A DNA stretch of 64,000 nt from an uncultured Dorea sp. Lineage in GTDB: Bacteria > Bacillota > Clostridia > Lachnospirales > Lachnospiraceae. Numbering within the stretch: position 1 is the first letter of the stretch; each line of letters opens with the position of its first letter. Position numbers and translations under genes: made by a program. Of the stretch, positions 17,217-26,320 are shown piece by piece. Location of the stretch: contig CAJUAM010000014.1 of NCBI GenBank assembly GCA_910584615.1, forward strand, positions 3,899-67,898. The letters are read 5' to 3'. The notes under the pieces are model-generated. The model saw nothing but the letters and a program-made list of their open reading frames with translations, had not been told where the DNA came from and made no database searches.

Positions 17217-17885
17217 TTATTTTACTATCCAACTTATTATTTCCTGCGCCCCCGCATATTTTACAAGATATTCTTCCCCGTACTCTATAGCTTTCTCCAG
17301 ATCATCGTTGTCTGAAAAAGAATAGATAAGAGTCAGCACTTCTTTTGTATCTTCTGTGATCATCGCTCTTCTCGAATCGCTGGTAGAACTCCCCACAGCG
17401 CCTTCATAGTCAGAAAGGACCGGAAGATTTGCTATATTGACCTCATCTTTACCAATACCCTGATAAGTCTCATCTTCTCTTCCCACACGGAAAATAAGCT
17501 CATCACCAATCTTGTCCGCATCATAAGACCCCGCAGAAAATCCCGACTCAACAGAGATCAGATTATTGGCGTCCACAACTGTATTCACTTCATAAAGCCC
17601 TTTTCCCTGACCAATACGCCGGATCAGAGCTTCAGAAGATACTCTGTAACGGCTGGGATCTTTCCCGAATGCTTTATACGCCATCCGTGATTGTTTAATA
17701 TTAGGAATATCATTCACTCCGTAATCAAAAATCGCGTTTTTCGTCTTTTTATAAATATCTTTTTTAAGATATGTCCACATATCTTCATTCTTTTTTTCAA
17801 TCTTGACTTTATATTGAAAACATCCGACCCTTACCGCCGGCCAGAGCCTTTTCATTTCTTCATCAATCTTCAGCAGTTTTTTCAA
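17217..17885 (-). CDS. B3/4 (PheT-like tRNA-binding) domain protein
   Basis: A 222-residue protein with the B3/B4 fold otherwise found in the beta subunit of phenylalanyl-tRNA synthetase: RMAYKAFGKDPSRYR..SEAL.RR, then VNTVVDANNLISVESG and the closing segment with VGSSTSDSRRAM. Free-standing versions are thought to edit mischarged tRNA or related substrates, but this is not proven. AAAGGAG is eight bases upstream of TTG 17885, while the ATG at 17927 has no site, so a TTG start is inferred. Divergent from the LysR gene. Confidence 0.85.
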   Translation of the reverse strand: MKKLLKIDEEMKRLWPAVRVGCFQYKVKIEKKNEDMWTYLKKDIYKKTKNAIFDYGVNDIPNIKQSRMAYKAFGKDPSRYRVSSEALIRRIGQGKGLYEVNTVVDANNLISVESGFSAGSYDADKIGDELIFRVGREDETYQGIGKDEVNIANLPVLSDYEGAVGSSTSDSRRAMITEDTKEVLTLIYSFSDNDDLEKAIEYGEEYLVKYAGAQEIISWIVK

Positions 17886-18061
17886 TATTTTTTCTCCTTT
17901 CCGACTGTTTCTTCCAAAGTATAACATATTTTTTTCGCAAACAAAACTTGTTTTTCACCTAAATCCCGTGTAATATATAAAAAAGTGTTAGCTGTTCGAA
18001 GATAATCATAGCGAACAGCGGCCGCTGCAATTTGTAAATATTGACTGTAAGGAGGGATAAT

Positions 18062-18931
18062 ATGGACCTAAAAAAATGGCACGTTTTTCTTGCTGTAGCA
18101 AACTTCGGAAACTTTACCAAAGCCGGTGAAGAACTCGGATATACCCAGTCCGGCATTACGCAGATGATGAAAAACCTTGAACGTGAAGTTGGCTTTCCTC
18201 TTTTTAACAAAACCAACCACGGTATCTCCCTCTCCCCCGAAGGAATCTCCTTATTGCCGTCCATCCGCAATCTGATCGCCTCCAGCGAATCTCTCAAACA
18301 AGAGATTTCATTTTTAAAAGGCGCCGAACGGGGGACATTAAAGATCGGCACTTACACTAGCTGCTCTATCCACTGGATTCCCAAGATCATCCGGGAATTC
18401 CAGAAAAATAACGCCGGAATCTTGTTCGACATCATCGAAGGCCACGAGAATGAAATCGCGGACTGGGTTCTCAACTACAAAGTAGATATCGGCTTCTGCA
18501 GCTACCAGAAAAACCAGACCGCGGACTTTATTCCGGTACATGATGACGAAATGCTGGCAATCCTCCCAAAAGGACACCCCTATACAGAATACAAGCAAAT
18601 CCCATTAGAATTATTTCAGGATGCTCCCTTTATCATCTGCGAGTATACATACAACACCGATATCCATCAGATTTTAAAACATTACAATATCCATCCCGAT
18701 ATTAAATACACGATGAACAACGACTTTTCCATACTTTCGATGGTGGAGCATAATCTGGGTATCAGCATCCTGCCGGAACTTGTGATCCGCGGGCGCGCAG
18801 GGAACTTTGAAGTGCGTCCCATAGAACCTTATGTATACAGAAAGCTCGGCATGACAGTGCATCCGTCCCACGACTGGTCACCCGCCATGAAGATCTTTAT
18901 CCGGTACGCAAAAGAATATCTGCTTACATGA
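18062..18931 (+). CDS. LysR family transcriptional regulator
   Basis: A 289-residue regulator: N-terminal winged helix (LKKWHVFLAVANFGNFTKAGEELGYTQS), linker helix, and a periplasmic-binding-like effector domain from about residue 90. AAGGAGG (18049-18055) precedes ATG 18062. LysR proteins usually control a divergent or adjacent gene. The divergent neighbour is the B3/4 gene, and across the shared terminator are a 23-residue peptide gene and a MATE pump. The effector and target cannot be read from sequence. Confidence 0.93.
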   Translation: MDLKKWHVFLAVANFGNFTKAGEELGYTQSGITQMMKNLEREVGFPLFNKTNHGISLSPEGISLLPSIRNLIASSESLKQEISFLKGAERGTLKIGTYTSCSIHWIPKIIREFQKNNAGILFDIIEGHENEIADWVLNYKVDIGFCSYQKNQTADFIPVHDDEMLAILPKGHPYTEYKQIPLELFQDAPFIICEYTYNTDIHQILKHYNIHPDIKYTMNNDFSILSMVEHNLGISILPELVIRGRAGNFEVRPIEPYVYRKLGMTVHPSHDWSPAMKIFIRYAKEYLLT

Positions 18932-18950
18932 TCTTAAGCCGCCACAGCAA

Positions 18951-18980
18951 AAAACAACCGTCTTCGCGCGGTTGTTTTTA
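18951..18980 (+). terminator. Bidirectional terminator between LysR and the 23-residue peptide gene
   Basis: AAAACAACCG-TCTTCG-CGCGGTTGTTTTT: strong stem with A-run on one side and T-run on the other, so it can end transcription from both directions. Confidence 0.82.
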
Positions 18981-18994
18981 CTTTATCTTTTATC

Positions 18995-19066
18995 CTATTT
19001 TCTGGTTTCTGCAAGGCTGGTAACGCCGTATAAAGCAACCAGGCAAACGATTGTCCATCCGATCAT
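18995..19066 (-). CDS. Hidden 23-residue hydrophobic peptide gene
   Basis: ATG 19066 is preceded by GGAGGT (19079-19074) at 7 bases. The product is MIGWTIVCLVALYGVTSLAE followed by TRK: one membrane-spanning stretch with a positively charged end. A sigma-A-like promoter with a 17-base spacer lies upstream and the bidirectional terminator lies directly after the stop, so it has all parts of a complete single-gene unit. Its size and form recall membrane-protein accessory peptides or type I toxins, but no family is recognised. Confidence 0.55.
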   Translation of the reverse strand: MIGWTIVCLVALYGVTSLAETRK

Positions 19067-19114
19067 CTCTTCCACCTCCCAGCAGCAAATTGTCTGATCT
19101 CTCTTCCTGCAGAC

Positions 19115-19143
19115 AATATATCACTGTAGGCTGTATTTGTAAA
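19115..19143 (-). promoter_or_regulatory. Promoter of the 23-residue peptide gene, with overlapping palindrome
   Basis: TTTACA (19143-19138) and TATATT (19120-19115), 17 bases apart. An inverted repeat ATTGTCTG / CAGACAAT (19089-19096 and 19110-19117) overlaps the -10 box and the start point, so it could be an operator or a 5' hairpin in the transcript. Confidence 0.55.
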
Positions 19144-19203
19144 ATTAATAAAAATGATATCGGCATTACACTCTGTTATACCGCGTTTTTTGCAGTTTTT
19201 TGT

Positions 19204-20577
19204 CTACATTTCACGCAAGATCCTCTTTGTTGTGATCACAAATAAAGTTGCTGTTGTCAAAACCGATATTATATCCGCAACCGGTTCAGCGCGGTAAATT
19301 CCCATAACTCCCATAAATTTAGGAAATATGATCGCAAGCGGGATCAAAAGGATCACTTTTCTAAGCAAGGCGATAAAAGCAGATACTTTCGCCTGTCCAA
19401 GCGCAACAAATGTAGCCTGGCATGCCGACTGGATACCAAAGATAGTCATCCCGAGAAAATATGTGGGCATCACCTCTGCTGTAAGTTCTACAAGCGCTTC
19501 ATTGCTTGTGAAAATACCTGCGTACACTCCCGGAAATACTACCGCAATCCCACAGAATATAAACATCCCTGCAAATGTAATGGCAAGCATCCTTAAAAAC
19601 GCGCTTTTAACTCTTTCTTTATTCCCGGCCCCATAATTATAGCTGATGATCGGCTGTACTCCCTGTGTGATCCCCTGCAGCGGAATCGTAATAAGCTGCA
19701 TGACACTTGTCATGATCGCCATCGTCCCTACATACAGATCTCCCCCGTATCTTTGCAGTCCTGAATTCAGCGTAATGCTCACAAGACTTTCCGTGCTCTG
19801 CATGATAAACGGAGAAACCCCCAGCGCCGCTATCCTCTTGATCATCTGCGTATCAGGCTTTATATTCGAAGCCTTAAGCTTTATCACGCTTTTTTTCGAA
19901 GTCAGAAACTTTAACACCCACGCAGCGCTTACTGCCTGTGAGATGACTGTAGCAAGAGCCGCTCCCTGTACATCCATATGAAATACAAAGATAAGTAGAG
20001 GATCAAGACAGATATTAATAACCGCACCAATCAGCACAGACAGCATAGCCGTCTTTGATGCGCCCTGCCCGCTGATAAATGTATTGAGTCCCAGCGCCAC
20101 CTGTACAAATATAGTTCCAACCAGATAGATCCCTATATAGCTCTCCGCATAGCTTATTGTGGCTTCGCTGGCGCCGAACGCATACAGGATCGGGGTTTTA
20201 AATACCAAAAAGAACACCGTAAGGACTGCCGAAAATAAAAGTATCAGCCCGGCAGAATTCCCAAGTATTTTCTCCGCCTTTTCATAATCCTGCTTCCCAA
20301 GCTCTATCGATGCCAGCGGCGCTCCGCCCATCCCGGCAAACGCGCTGAAAGCAGATATGAGCATAATGATCGGAAATGTCACCCCTACCCCTGTAAGAGC
20401 AATATCCCCATGTCCCGGGATGTGACCGATATAGATCCTGTCAACAATATTATACAAAACATTAATAAGCTGGGCAGCTACTGCCGGAAACGCCATTGAT
20501 ACCATCAATCTCCCCAGCGGAGCCCTGCCCAGCCTTTCATCCTGCTGTCCCTTTTCCCGTGTTTCTTTATCCTGCAT
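19204..20577 (-). CDS. MATE family efflux transporter
   Basis: A 457-residue, 12-helix membrane protein with the MATE repeat pattern (MVSMAFPAVAAQLINVLYNIVDRIYIGH near the start, and the second half beginning near ALGVSPFIMQ). Members export drugs or metabolites using Na+ or H+. The start at ATG 20577 is preferred because GAGGG precedes it and the first residues match the family's length; the longer frame to 20661 adds an unusual 28 residues. It is preceded by the SpoVAF-like gene on the same strand and followed by the 23-residue peptide region. Confidence 0.93.
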   Translation of the reverse strand: MQDKETREKGQQDERLGRAPLGRLMVSMAFPAVAAQLINVLYNIVDRIYIGHIPGHGDIALTGVGVTFPIIMLISAFSAFAGMGGAPLASIELGKQDYEKAEKILGNSAGLILLFSAVLTVFFLVFKTPILYAFGASEATISYAESYIGIYLVGTIFVQVALGLNTFISGQGASKTAMLSVLIGAVINICLDPLLIFVFHMDVQGAALATVISQAVSAAWVLKFLTSKKSVIKLKASNIKPDTQMIKRIAALGVSPFIMQSTESLVSITLNSGLQRYGGDLYVGTMAIMTSVMQLITIPLQGITQGVQPIISYNYGAGNKERVKSAFLRMLAITFAGMFIFCGIAVVFPGVYAGIFTSNEALVELTAEVMPTYFLGMTIFGIQSACQATFVALGQAKVSAFIALLRKVILLIPLAIIFPKFMGVMGIYRAEPVADIISVLTTATLFVITTKRILREM

Positions 20578-20740
20578 AAACCTTAATCCCTCTTTCCTCT
20601 GTATATACGCACTTCCCATTTCCGCACCCTGCCCCATCCTTTTAATGTCCGGGCAGGACATCTATATCTCGTTCAAAAGAGTATCACATATCAGAGTATA
20701 ACACACCCGTTGCAGGATTGTAACACAGCCGCCATATAAT

Positions 20741-22102
20741 TTAGTTTAATTTTACATTTATATAACTTCTCCCGGAAAGTGTCTTGTTAAAACAGATACT
20801 GCACAGTATGATCACACACCCAACAGCAAATCCCCACCAGTTAAAGACTGCGGTCAGGATCAACAGCTCAAGCCGCATAAACTTAAGCGCATACCCCAGT
20901 TCAAAGTTAGGCTGCGTATAGTTTGCCACTGCCACAAACGCCATGTAAAGCATTACTTCTGCGTTGAACCATCCGGATTTTACCGAAAACTCACCCATGA
21001 CCAGACCTGCGATCACGCTGAGGGGCGTACTCAGCATACTTGGCGTATTAAGTGCCGCAAGCCTCAATCCGTCAATAGCAATCTCCAGGATCAGCAGCTG
21101 GAAGATAAGCGGGATATTCACTGTATCCTTCACCGCCACAAAAGCAAAGACCTTCGGCAGCCAGTTTAAATTCTGCATAAAAAGTAAAAATACCGGTGTC
21201 AGAAACACAGTCATGATCGTGATCAGGCCGCGGGCAAACTTAAGGTACACATTCGTAAGAGTAGGAAAATAATAGTCATTTGCCTCTTCGATCATATCAA
21301 GAATAGAAGTCGGCAGTATCATGGCAGAAGGAGAGTTATCCACAAGGATGACTACTTTGCCTTCCAAAAGACATGCCGTTGCCGTATCCGGACGTTCCGT
21401 GAATTTGAATTTTGGAAAGGGATTGTACCATTTTCTTTTAAAAAGGCATTCTGCAAGACTCTGCTGGTTCATGCGAAGAGCATCTGTACTGATATTTTCT
21501 ATCCGTTTTTTCACCGTATCAAGAAGCTCCCTGTCTACTCGGTCCTCCATATAACAGATCGCTACATCTGTCCGGGAACTGTCCCCTACTTCTGTCATCT
21601 CCATGACTAAGTGCGGATCACGTATCCTTCTTCTCATCATAGCCGTATTAAACACAATAGTCTCCACAAAACCATCTCTGGATCCCCGAAGCGACTTATC
21701 TTTATCAGGCTCTTCAACACTTCTGGCCGGATAAGTGCGGCAATCAATAGCAATACACGCCTCATACCCTTCTACAAAAAGGCAGGTCACACCAGAGAGC
21801 ACATTTTTCAGTATCATGTCAAAGTCGCCGATAACATCTACCTCCACATAAGGGACACACGCTCTGGAAAACGCAGTCGCATCTACAGGCATATCCTCCT
21901 CAGTAACTTTCATAAAGGAATCCATGATCTTTAACATCGTCTCATCTTTCATAAACCCATCTATAAAATAGAAGGACGCCGCACGTCCTCCTATATAAAT
22001 ATCCCTCTGGATAATATCAAAACTGTCCTTCACAGGAAGTATTTTATTCATATATGCTGTATTTTCTTCTCTCGAAGCTGTTACCTTTTTCATATCCGGC
22101 AT
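20741..22102 (-). CDS. Spore germination protein, SpoVAF/GerA type
   Basis: A 453-residue protein of the GerA A-subunit family: an N-terminal cytosolic domain with DIYIGGRAASFYFIDGF, typical of the SpoVAF branch, then about five membrane helices from residue 285. GerA proteins form the nutrient receptor channel in spore inner membrane; SpoVAF acts with FigP as an ion-release amplifier in Bacillus. GGAGGG precedes ATG 22102. No GerB, GerC or spoVA genes are adjacent, so it is an orphan. A forespore promoter is expected, but I did not find a convincing sigma-G site. Confidence 0.87.
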   Translation of the reverse strand: MPDMKKVTASREENTAYMNKILPVKDSFDIIQRDIYIGGRAASFYFIDGFMKDETMLKIMDSFMKVTEEDMPVDATAFSRACVPYVEVDVIGDFDMILKNVLSGVTCLFVEGYEACIAIDCRTYPARSVEEPDKDKSLRGSRDGFVETIVFNTAMMRRRIRDPHLVMEMTEVGDSSRTDVAICYMEDRVDRELLDTVKKRIENISTDALRMNQQSLAECLFKRKWYNPFPKFKFTERPDTATACLLEGKVVILVDNSPSAMILPTSILDMIEEANDYYFPTLTNVYLKFARGLITIMTVFLTPVFLLFMQNLNWLPKVFAFVAVKDTVNIPLIFQLLILEIAIDGLRLAALNTPSMLSTPLSVIAGLVMGEFSVKSGWFNAEVMLYMAFVAVANYTQPNFELGYALKFMRLELLILTAVFNWWGFAVGCVIILCSICFNKTLSGRSYINVKLN

Positions 22103-22185
22103 CTATATCCCTCCACTCGTTTTTAGTTAGGATATCCAAGTTGCCGAAAAATATGTACCTTATGCAAATTCCATCTATACCGCAT

Positions 22186-22701
22186 TTACTTTGTAGTACT
22201 TCCGAACCCTCCGTTTCTGCTCTCTGTCACATGATCATCAAATGTAATACCATATTCCATAAAAATACCCTGCATAAATCCACTCCCCGTCTCAATCCGG
22301 ACAGTCTTGCCTTCCTTTGTGTCATTCGTAATCTTTGCAAAAATATGTCCTTCATTATCAGAATCATAATAATCACTGTCAATGATCCCGACGGTATTAT
22401 TAAGCTGAAGACGGTATTTAAAACCAAGCCCGCTTCTCGGATAACAGGTAAGCACCCAGTCCGGCTCCATCCTCACCCGGATTCCGGTAGGAAGCTTTAC
22501 TGTCTCTCCCGGTTTCAGCGTAAGATCTACCGGCGCGAAAAAATCATAACCTGCAGAACCTGATGTAGCTCTGACTGGTATCTTTACATTCTCATACACT
22601 TCCTTTATATCTCTCTCCTCAGACTTTCCAAAGCAATCCTCAAACCCTTCTTTAAACTGTTTAAAACTTACTTTTTCAAACAGCGCGATCCGCTTTGCCA
22701 T
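22186..22701 (-). CDS. dut: Deoxyuridine 5'-triphosphate nucleotidohydrolase (dUTPase)
   Basis: A 171-residue homotrimeric-type dUTPase that cleaves dUTP to dUMP and pyrophosphate. All five motifs can be seen: SGSAGYDFFAP (1), PRSGLGFKY (2), VGIIDSDYY (3, with catalytic Asp), the acidic middle part (4) and GGFGSTTK at the end (5). The length is a little above the usual 145-150 because of a 45-residue N-terminal extension rich in Phe/Lys/Glu. GGAGG precedes ATG 22701. It is a single gene between a terminator and the spoVAF-like gene. Confidence 0.93.
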   Translation of the reverse strand: MAKRIALFEKVSFKQFKEGFEDCFGKSEERDIKEVYENVKIPVRATSGSAGYDFFAPVDLTLKPGETVKLPTGIRVRMEPDWVLTCYPRSGLGFKYRLQLNNTVGIIDSDYYDSDNEGHIFAKITNDTKEGKTVRIETGSGFMQGIFMEYGITFDDHVTESRNGGFGSTTK

Positions 22702-22844
22702 GCCGTTGTTCCTCCTTTTTTCTCTTTGTATATTTCTAAAATCCATTTTGTTATCCTGATCGCAAAAATCAACAAGCTTATCTTATCACTCCAGCCTTTT
22801 TCCGTCAATGTTCCTTCTTGCTCATATCTTTCCCCGCCATACAC

Positions 22845-22870
22845 AAAAAAGAGCCATAAGGCTCTTTTTT
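22845..22870 (-). terminator. Terminator of the alanine symporter gene
   Basis: AAAAAAGAGCC-ATAA-GGCTCTTTTTT: a symmetric hairpin with A- and T-runs, just past the symporter stop. Confidence 0.88.
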
Positions 22871-22892
22871 GTAAATATTATATTGTTTTATG

Positions 22893-24269
22893 CTATTTTT
22901 TAACAACCGGAACCGGAGTATCATCTTTCGCATCCAGATCATTGATATATCTTCTCGTATCACCTACCATCTGATTAGAAAGAAGCAACACCGCAACTAA
23001 ATTCGGTATCGCCATCAGAGCATTCAGCGTATCCGCGATCAGCCATACAAGGTCAAGAGCTGCTACCGGAGCGATAACTGCTACTGCGATATAAAGGATA
23101 CGATACGGGATCAGACCCATCTTTCCTGCAAAATATTCCACACAGCGTTCGCCGTAATATGCCCATCCAAGAATCGTTGAATACGCAAACGAAATGATAC
23201 CAAGCGTAAGGATAATAGGCCCGATTACCGGAATCTGCCCAAAAGCTAACGAAGTAAGAACTCCGCCGTTGTCAATCTGGTCAGCATTGATGCCCGGATT
23301 CTTCATGATCGTCGTAACAAGTACAAGACCGGTCATCGCACATACTACTACTGTATCCCAGAATGTTCCTGTAGAGGAAACAAGCGCCTGACGGACCGGA
23401 TTCCTTGTCTGTGCAGCTGCCGCCGCGATCGGCGCAGAACCAAGACCAGACTCATTGGAAAACAGACCTCTGGCAACTCCATACTGGATCGCCATCCTGA
23501 TTCCTGTTCCCACAAGACCGCCTGCTGCTGCTCCCGGAGTAAACGCCAGCTTACAGATCGTTGAAAGCGCCGGAATAATAAAGTCATAATTCATGCCAAG
23601 TATGATAATACAGCCAAGTACATAGAAAGCTGCCATGATCGGAACAAGTCTCTCACACACACTTGCGATTGATTTGATACCGCCGAGGATTACGATCGCA
23701 GTAAGAACCGCGACAATAACACCGACAAGCCAAAGCGGTATTCCAAAATTCTGTTTACATACAGTGGCAATCGCGTTCACCTGTGTCGCGCATCCGATAC
23801 CAAAGGAAGCAAATCCCGCAAGCACAGCAAAGACCATGCCCAGCCATTTCATATTAAGGCCTCTTTCCAGCGCATACATCGCGCCGCCCTGCATACGTCC
23901 GTCTTCTGTCTTAACTCTGTATTTTACAGCTATGTAGGACTCGGCGTACTTAGTAGCGATTCCGAATACACCAGTAAGCCAGCACCACAGCACCGCCCCC
24001 GGACCGCCCATGGCAATCGCCGTACCAACACCGATGATGTTACCGGTACCGATAGTCGCCGCCAATGCTGTCGTCAAGGCACCGAAGTTTGATACCTCTC
24101 CTTCCGCATCCGGATCTTTCGTCACTGACAGTCTGATACCTTTTCCTATCGTATGCCTCTGGATAAACCCCGTCCTGATGGTCAGAAACACATGTGTTCC
24201 CAATAATAGGATGATCATTGCCCAGCCCCATACGAGACCATTAATTTTTCCAACAATATCTGCTAACAT
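22893..24269 (-). CDS. Sodium:alanine symporter family protein (AGCS)
   Basis: A 458-residue polytopic carrier of the AGCS family, importing alanine or glycine with Na+. The family motif region FGALTTALAATIGTGNIIGVGTA and GGPGAVLWCWLTGVFG (substrate-binding) are present, as is the later SNESGLGSAPIAAAAA segment. Single gene with its own promoter and terminator. The upstream gap carries no glycine riboswitch that I could recognise. Confidence 0.95.
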   Translation of the reverse strand: MLADIVGKINGLVWGWAMIILLLGTHVFLTIRTGFIQRHTIGKGIRLSVTKDPDAEGEVSNFGALTTALAATIGTGNIIGVGTAIAMGGPGAVLWCWLTGVFGIATKYAESYIAVKYRVKTEDGRMQGGAMYALERGLNMKWLGMVFAVLAGFASFGIGCATQVNAIATVCKQNFGIPLWLVGVIVAVLTAIVILGGIKSIASVCERLVPIMAAFYVLGCIIILGMNYDFIIPALSTICKLAFTPGAAAGGLVGTGIRMAIQYGVARGLFSNESGLGSAPIAAAAAQTRNPVRQALVSSTGTFWDTVVVCAMTGLVLVTTIMKNPGINADQIDNGGVLTSLAFGQIPVIGPIILTLGIISFAYSTILGWAYYGERCVEYFAGKMGLIPYRILYIAVAVIAPVAALDLVWLIADTLNALMAIPNLVAVLLLSNQMVGDTRRYINDLDAKDDTPVPVVKK

Positions 24270-24682
24270 CTTGTTCCCCTTTCTTTCTCATTCTTTTAGT
24301 GTCATACCTGTGTCATCTCTCTATTATATTGTATCTCAATTTTTTCTATATATCAATCATTGTTATAAAATTGACGCACTATTCGTCATAATTACCATTA
24401 AATCAAGATTTTTCTTGCACTTGAATATTGTTAATCGTATAACTATCCCCATATAACAAGCAATTATTTAGTCAGTATTTTGCCTTATCATTTTTTATTC
24501 ATTTTTATATTTGTAAAAAATACACAATTCTTACAAATCCTTGATATATTTTATTGTCAAACTGTTAAAACACATTTCGACATTTTATTCTGAATTTTCA
24601 GAAAATTGACTTTATTTTTGTATCTATTTTAAACTGTTTTTATTCATCATACTCTTCACTAAAAACGGAACAAAACGGCAGA
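24270..24682. other. AT-rich upstream region of the alanine symporter
   Basis: No gene or riboswitch recognised in these 413 bases. The proximal part holds the symporter promoter; the rest is AT-rich, with a short TTTTCAG / CTGAATTTT-type repeat near 24590. Confidence 0.5.
24328..24356 (-). promoter_or_regulatory. Sigma-A promoter for the alanine symporter
   Basis: TTGATA (24356-24351) and TACAAT (24333-24328), spacer 17 bases, about 60 bases upstream of the start codon. Confidence 0.55.
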
Positions 24683-25744
24683 TCATCTGCCGCCCTGTTC
24701 CGTTTCTCTGATTCCAAGATCTATTTTCTTCCTGCTAAAATTTACTGCGCAGAATATGATAAGTCCAATCACCATCACTGCGTAAAAACTGATCCCTCTC
24801 GTAATGCACATAGATGCCGTAAGATATTTCCCTGTAAATATACTGTCAAACACACTCTGATACATTGCCTCTGTGATCCCCTGAGCCCCGGGAACCGGCA
24901 ACATATCCACCGCAATATATACCGACGCCTGCACAAACACTATATCCATCATTGCCGCGCCCGAAAGTCCCAGCCCCCGGTATACTACATATGTCAGCGC
25001 AAATACTGTAAATCTCTGCAGAAATGTGCTGATCAGTATGACAGACACCATCCCTTTATGTTCCCGCAAAAAACTCACCGTTCCCTGATAACCTGATAAA
25101 AACTGTTCTACCTTATCCCGTCTTGCTTCGGACTTTTTCAGGATTCTTAAGCTTACCAGCATATCTTCCGCTTTTCTAAGAAAAGCCCGGATGATCCCCG
25201 GCGAGAACATCACCGCCAAAAGAACCGCTACTAATGCCGTATTCAAAAACAGTCCTAAAAAATACAGCCCATAATATCTCCCAAGGTATTCCTTAAGAGG
25301 CACTCTCCAGAAAAGCACAATCCCTGCTCCTATAAGCACAAGTACCAGTTTATACACAACAGCCACCGTCATAAGCACCACAGAAGAACCCGAAAGCGAA
25401 TACCCGTCTTTTTTCATATAATAAAGCTGCATAGGCTGTCCTCCTGTAGCAGAAGGCGTCAGCCCCGAGAAGAAAAAACCGATAAAAGAATAAGAAATGC
25501 AGCGAAAAAGTACTGTCCGCTCCCCTATCCCTCTCAGCAGATACCAGATCATAAAACCTTCTGCCGCCACGAACAGTACCGCCAGAAAAAGCGCCGCCGC
25601 CATATACTCTTCGTCCATATCCCTGACAGCCCCTATCGTCTTCTCAAAATCCTGATTCTCAAACACGTGCCAGAAGGTCAATATCATGACTGCCATAAAA
25701 ATTCCCGCATTAAAGATAAGTTTTCCTACGCTCTTCTCATTCAT
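24683..25744 (-). CDS. Flippase-like / LPG synthase TM-region protein
   Basis: A 353-residue membrane protein with about eight helices of the lysylphosphatidylglycerol_TM (UPF0104) family; typical features are GFFFSGLTPSATGGQPMQ and DMLPVPGAQGITEAMY. The soluble transferase domain of MprF is absent, so by analogy this form moves or presents a lipid-linked molecule. Third gene of a tight operon with the permuted NlpC/P60-like gene (8-base overlap) and a GT2 gene, suggesting a lipid-linked glycan or lipid modification step. No T-run terminator was seen after its stop. Confidence 0.87.
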   Translation of the reverse strand: MNEKSVGKLIFNAGIFMAVMILTFWHVFENQDFEKTIGAVRDMDEEYMAAALFLAVLFVAAEGFMIWYLLRGIGERTVLFRCISYSFIGFFFSGLTPSATGGQPMQLYYMKKDGYSLSGSSVVLMTVAVVYKLVLVLIGAGIVLFWRVPLKEYLGRYYGLYFLGLFLNTALVAVLLAVMFSPGIIRAFLRKAEDMLVSLRILKKSEARRDKVEQFLSGYQGTVSFLREHKGMVSVILISTFLQRFTVFALTYVVYRGLGLSGAAMMDIVFVQASVYIAVDMLPVPGAQGITEAMYQSVFDSIFTGKYLTASMCITRGISFYAVMVIGLIIFCAVNFSRKKIDLGIRETEQGGR

Positions 25745-26306
25745 AGACAGAGACTCCTTTTATTGCGCTTACACTTCCGAGATCCGACGCAATCTCTGAC
25801 AGTTCCCCTTCAAAGACTACCCGCGTTTTTCTGCTCTCATAAAAGTCTTTCGGCGTTACAAGAGAAAAATGCTTATCCGAAATACAGATACCATTTTCCT
25901 GTAAAAGTCTTGCTATGTATGAAGAACAAGTATATTGATCCTTTATGTAAAAAGGAAGTCCAAGCACAAGAAAGGGTAAAGCCAAAACCGCATAATGGAT
26001 ATGGTATCTTCTTTGATAATCGTCTTTAAGCTTTTCCATAATATTTCTTTTTTGCCCGCTGGTACACTCAAGTTCACAGATCCGGTAATATGCTTTTGGA
26101 AAAACACGCAGTATCTTATACTTATCCTCCCTCTCAAAGCCTGCAAGGATAGGTATCGCCGGATTTCTTCTTCCCACACTGTATGCTTCCGCAACTTTCA
26201 TATCAGCAGCAATCACCACATGGACATATCTCTGCTTCAGAAAACGCCGGATCAGCGACGCGAAAAACCCAGGTGTGTCAACAAGCGCTATGTATATATG
26301 TGTCAT
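25737..26306 (-). CDS. Permuted NlpC/P60 (YiiX/YycO-like) family protein
   Basis: A 189-residue protein with a circularly permuted papain-like signature: RYVHVVIA gives the His, near residue 29, and YTCSSYIARLL the Cys, near residue 126, order His before Cys. There is a hydrophobic stretch in between (ALPFLVLGLPFYI), which might pack at the membrane, but no signal peptide. Such enzymes act on amide or thioester bonds in lipids or peptides; the substrate is not known. It overlaps the flippase-like gene and follows the GT2 gene by 14 bases, so the three are probably co-expressed. Confidence 0.65.
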   Translation of the reverse strand: MTHIYIALVDTPGFFASLIRRFLKQRYVHVVIAADMKVAEAYSVGRRNPAIPILAGFEREDKYKILRVFPKAYYRICELECTSGQKRNIMEKLKDDYQRRYHIHYAVLALPFLVLGLPFYIKDQYTCSSYIARLLQENGICISDKHFSLVTPKDFYESRKTRVVFEGELSEIASDLGSVSAIKGVSVYE

Positions 26307-26320
26307 ATGTTGTATTCCTT

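Noticed and set aside
24270..24682. Glycine riboswitch before the Na+/alanine symporter
   Set aside because: No recognisable aptamer; sequence is AT-rich without conserved blocks.
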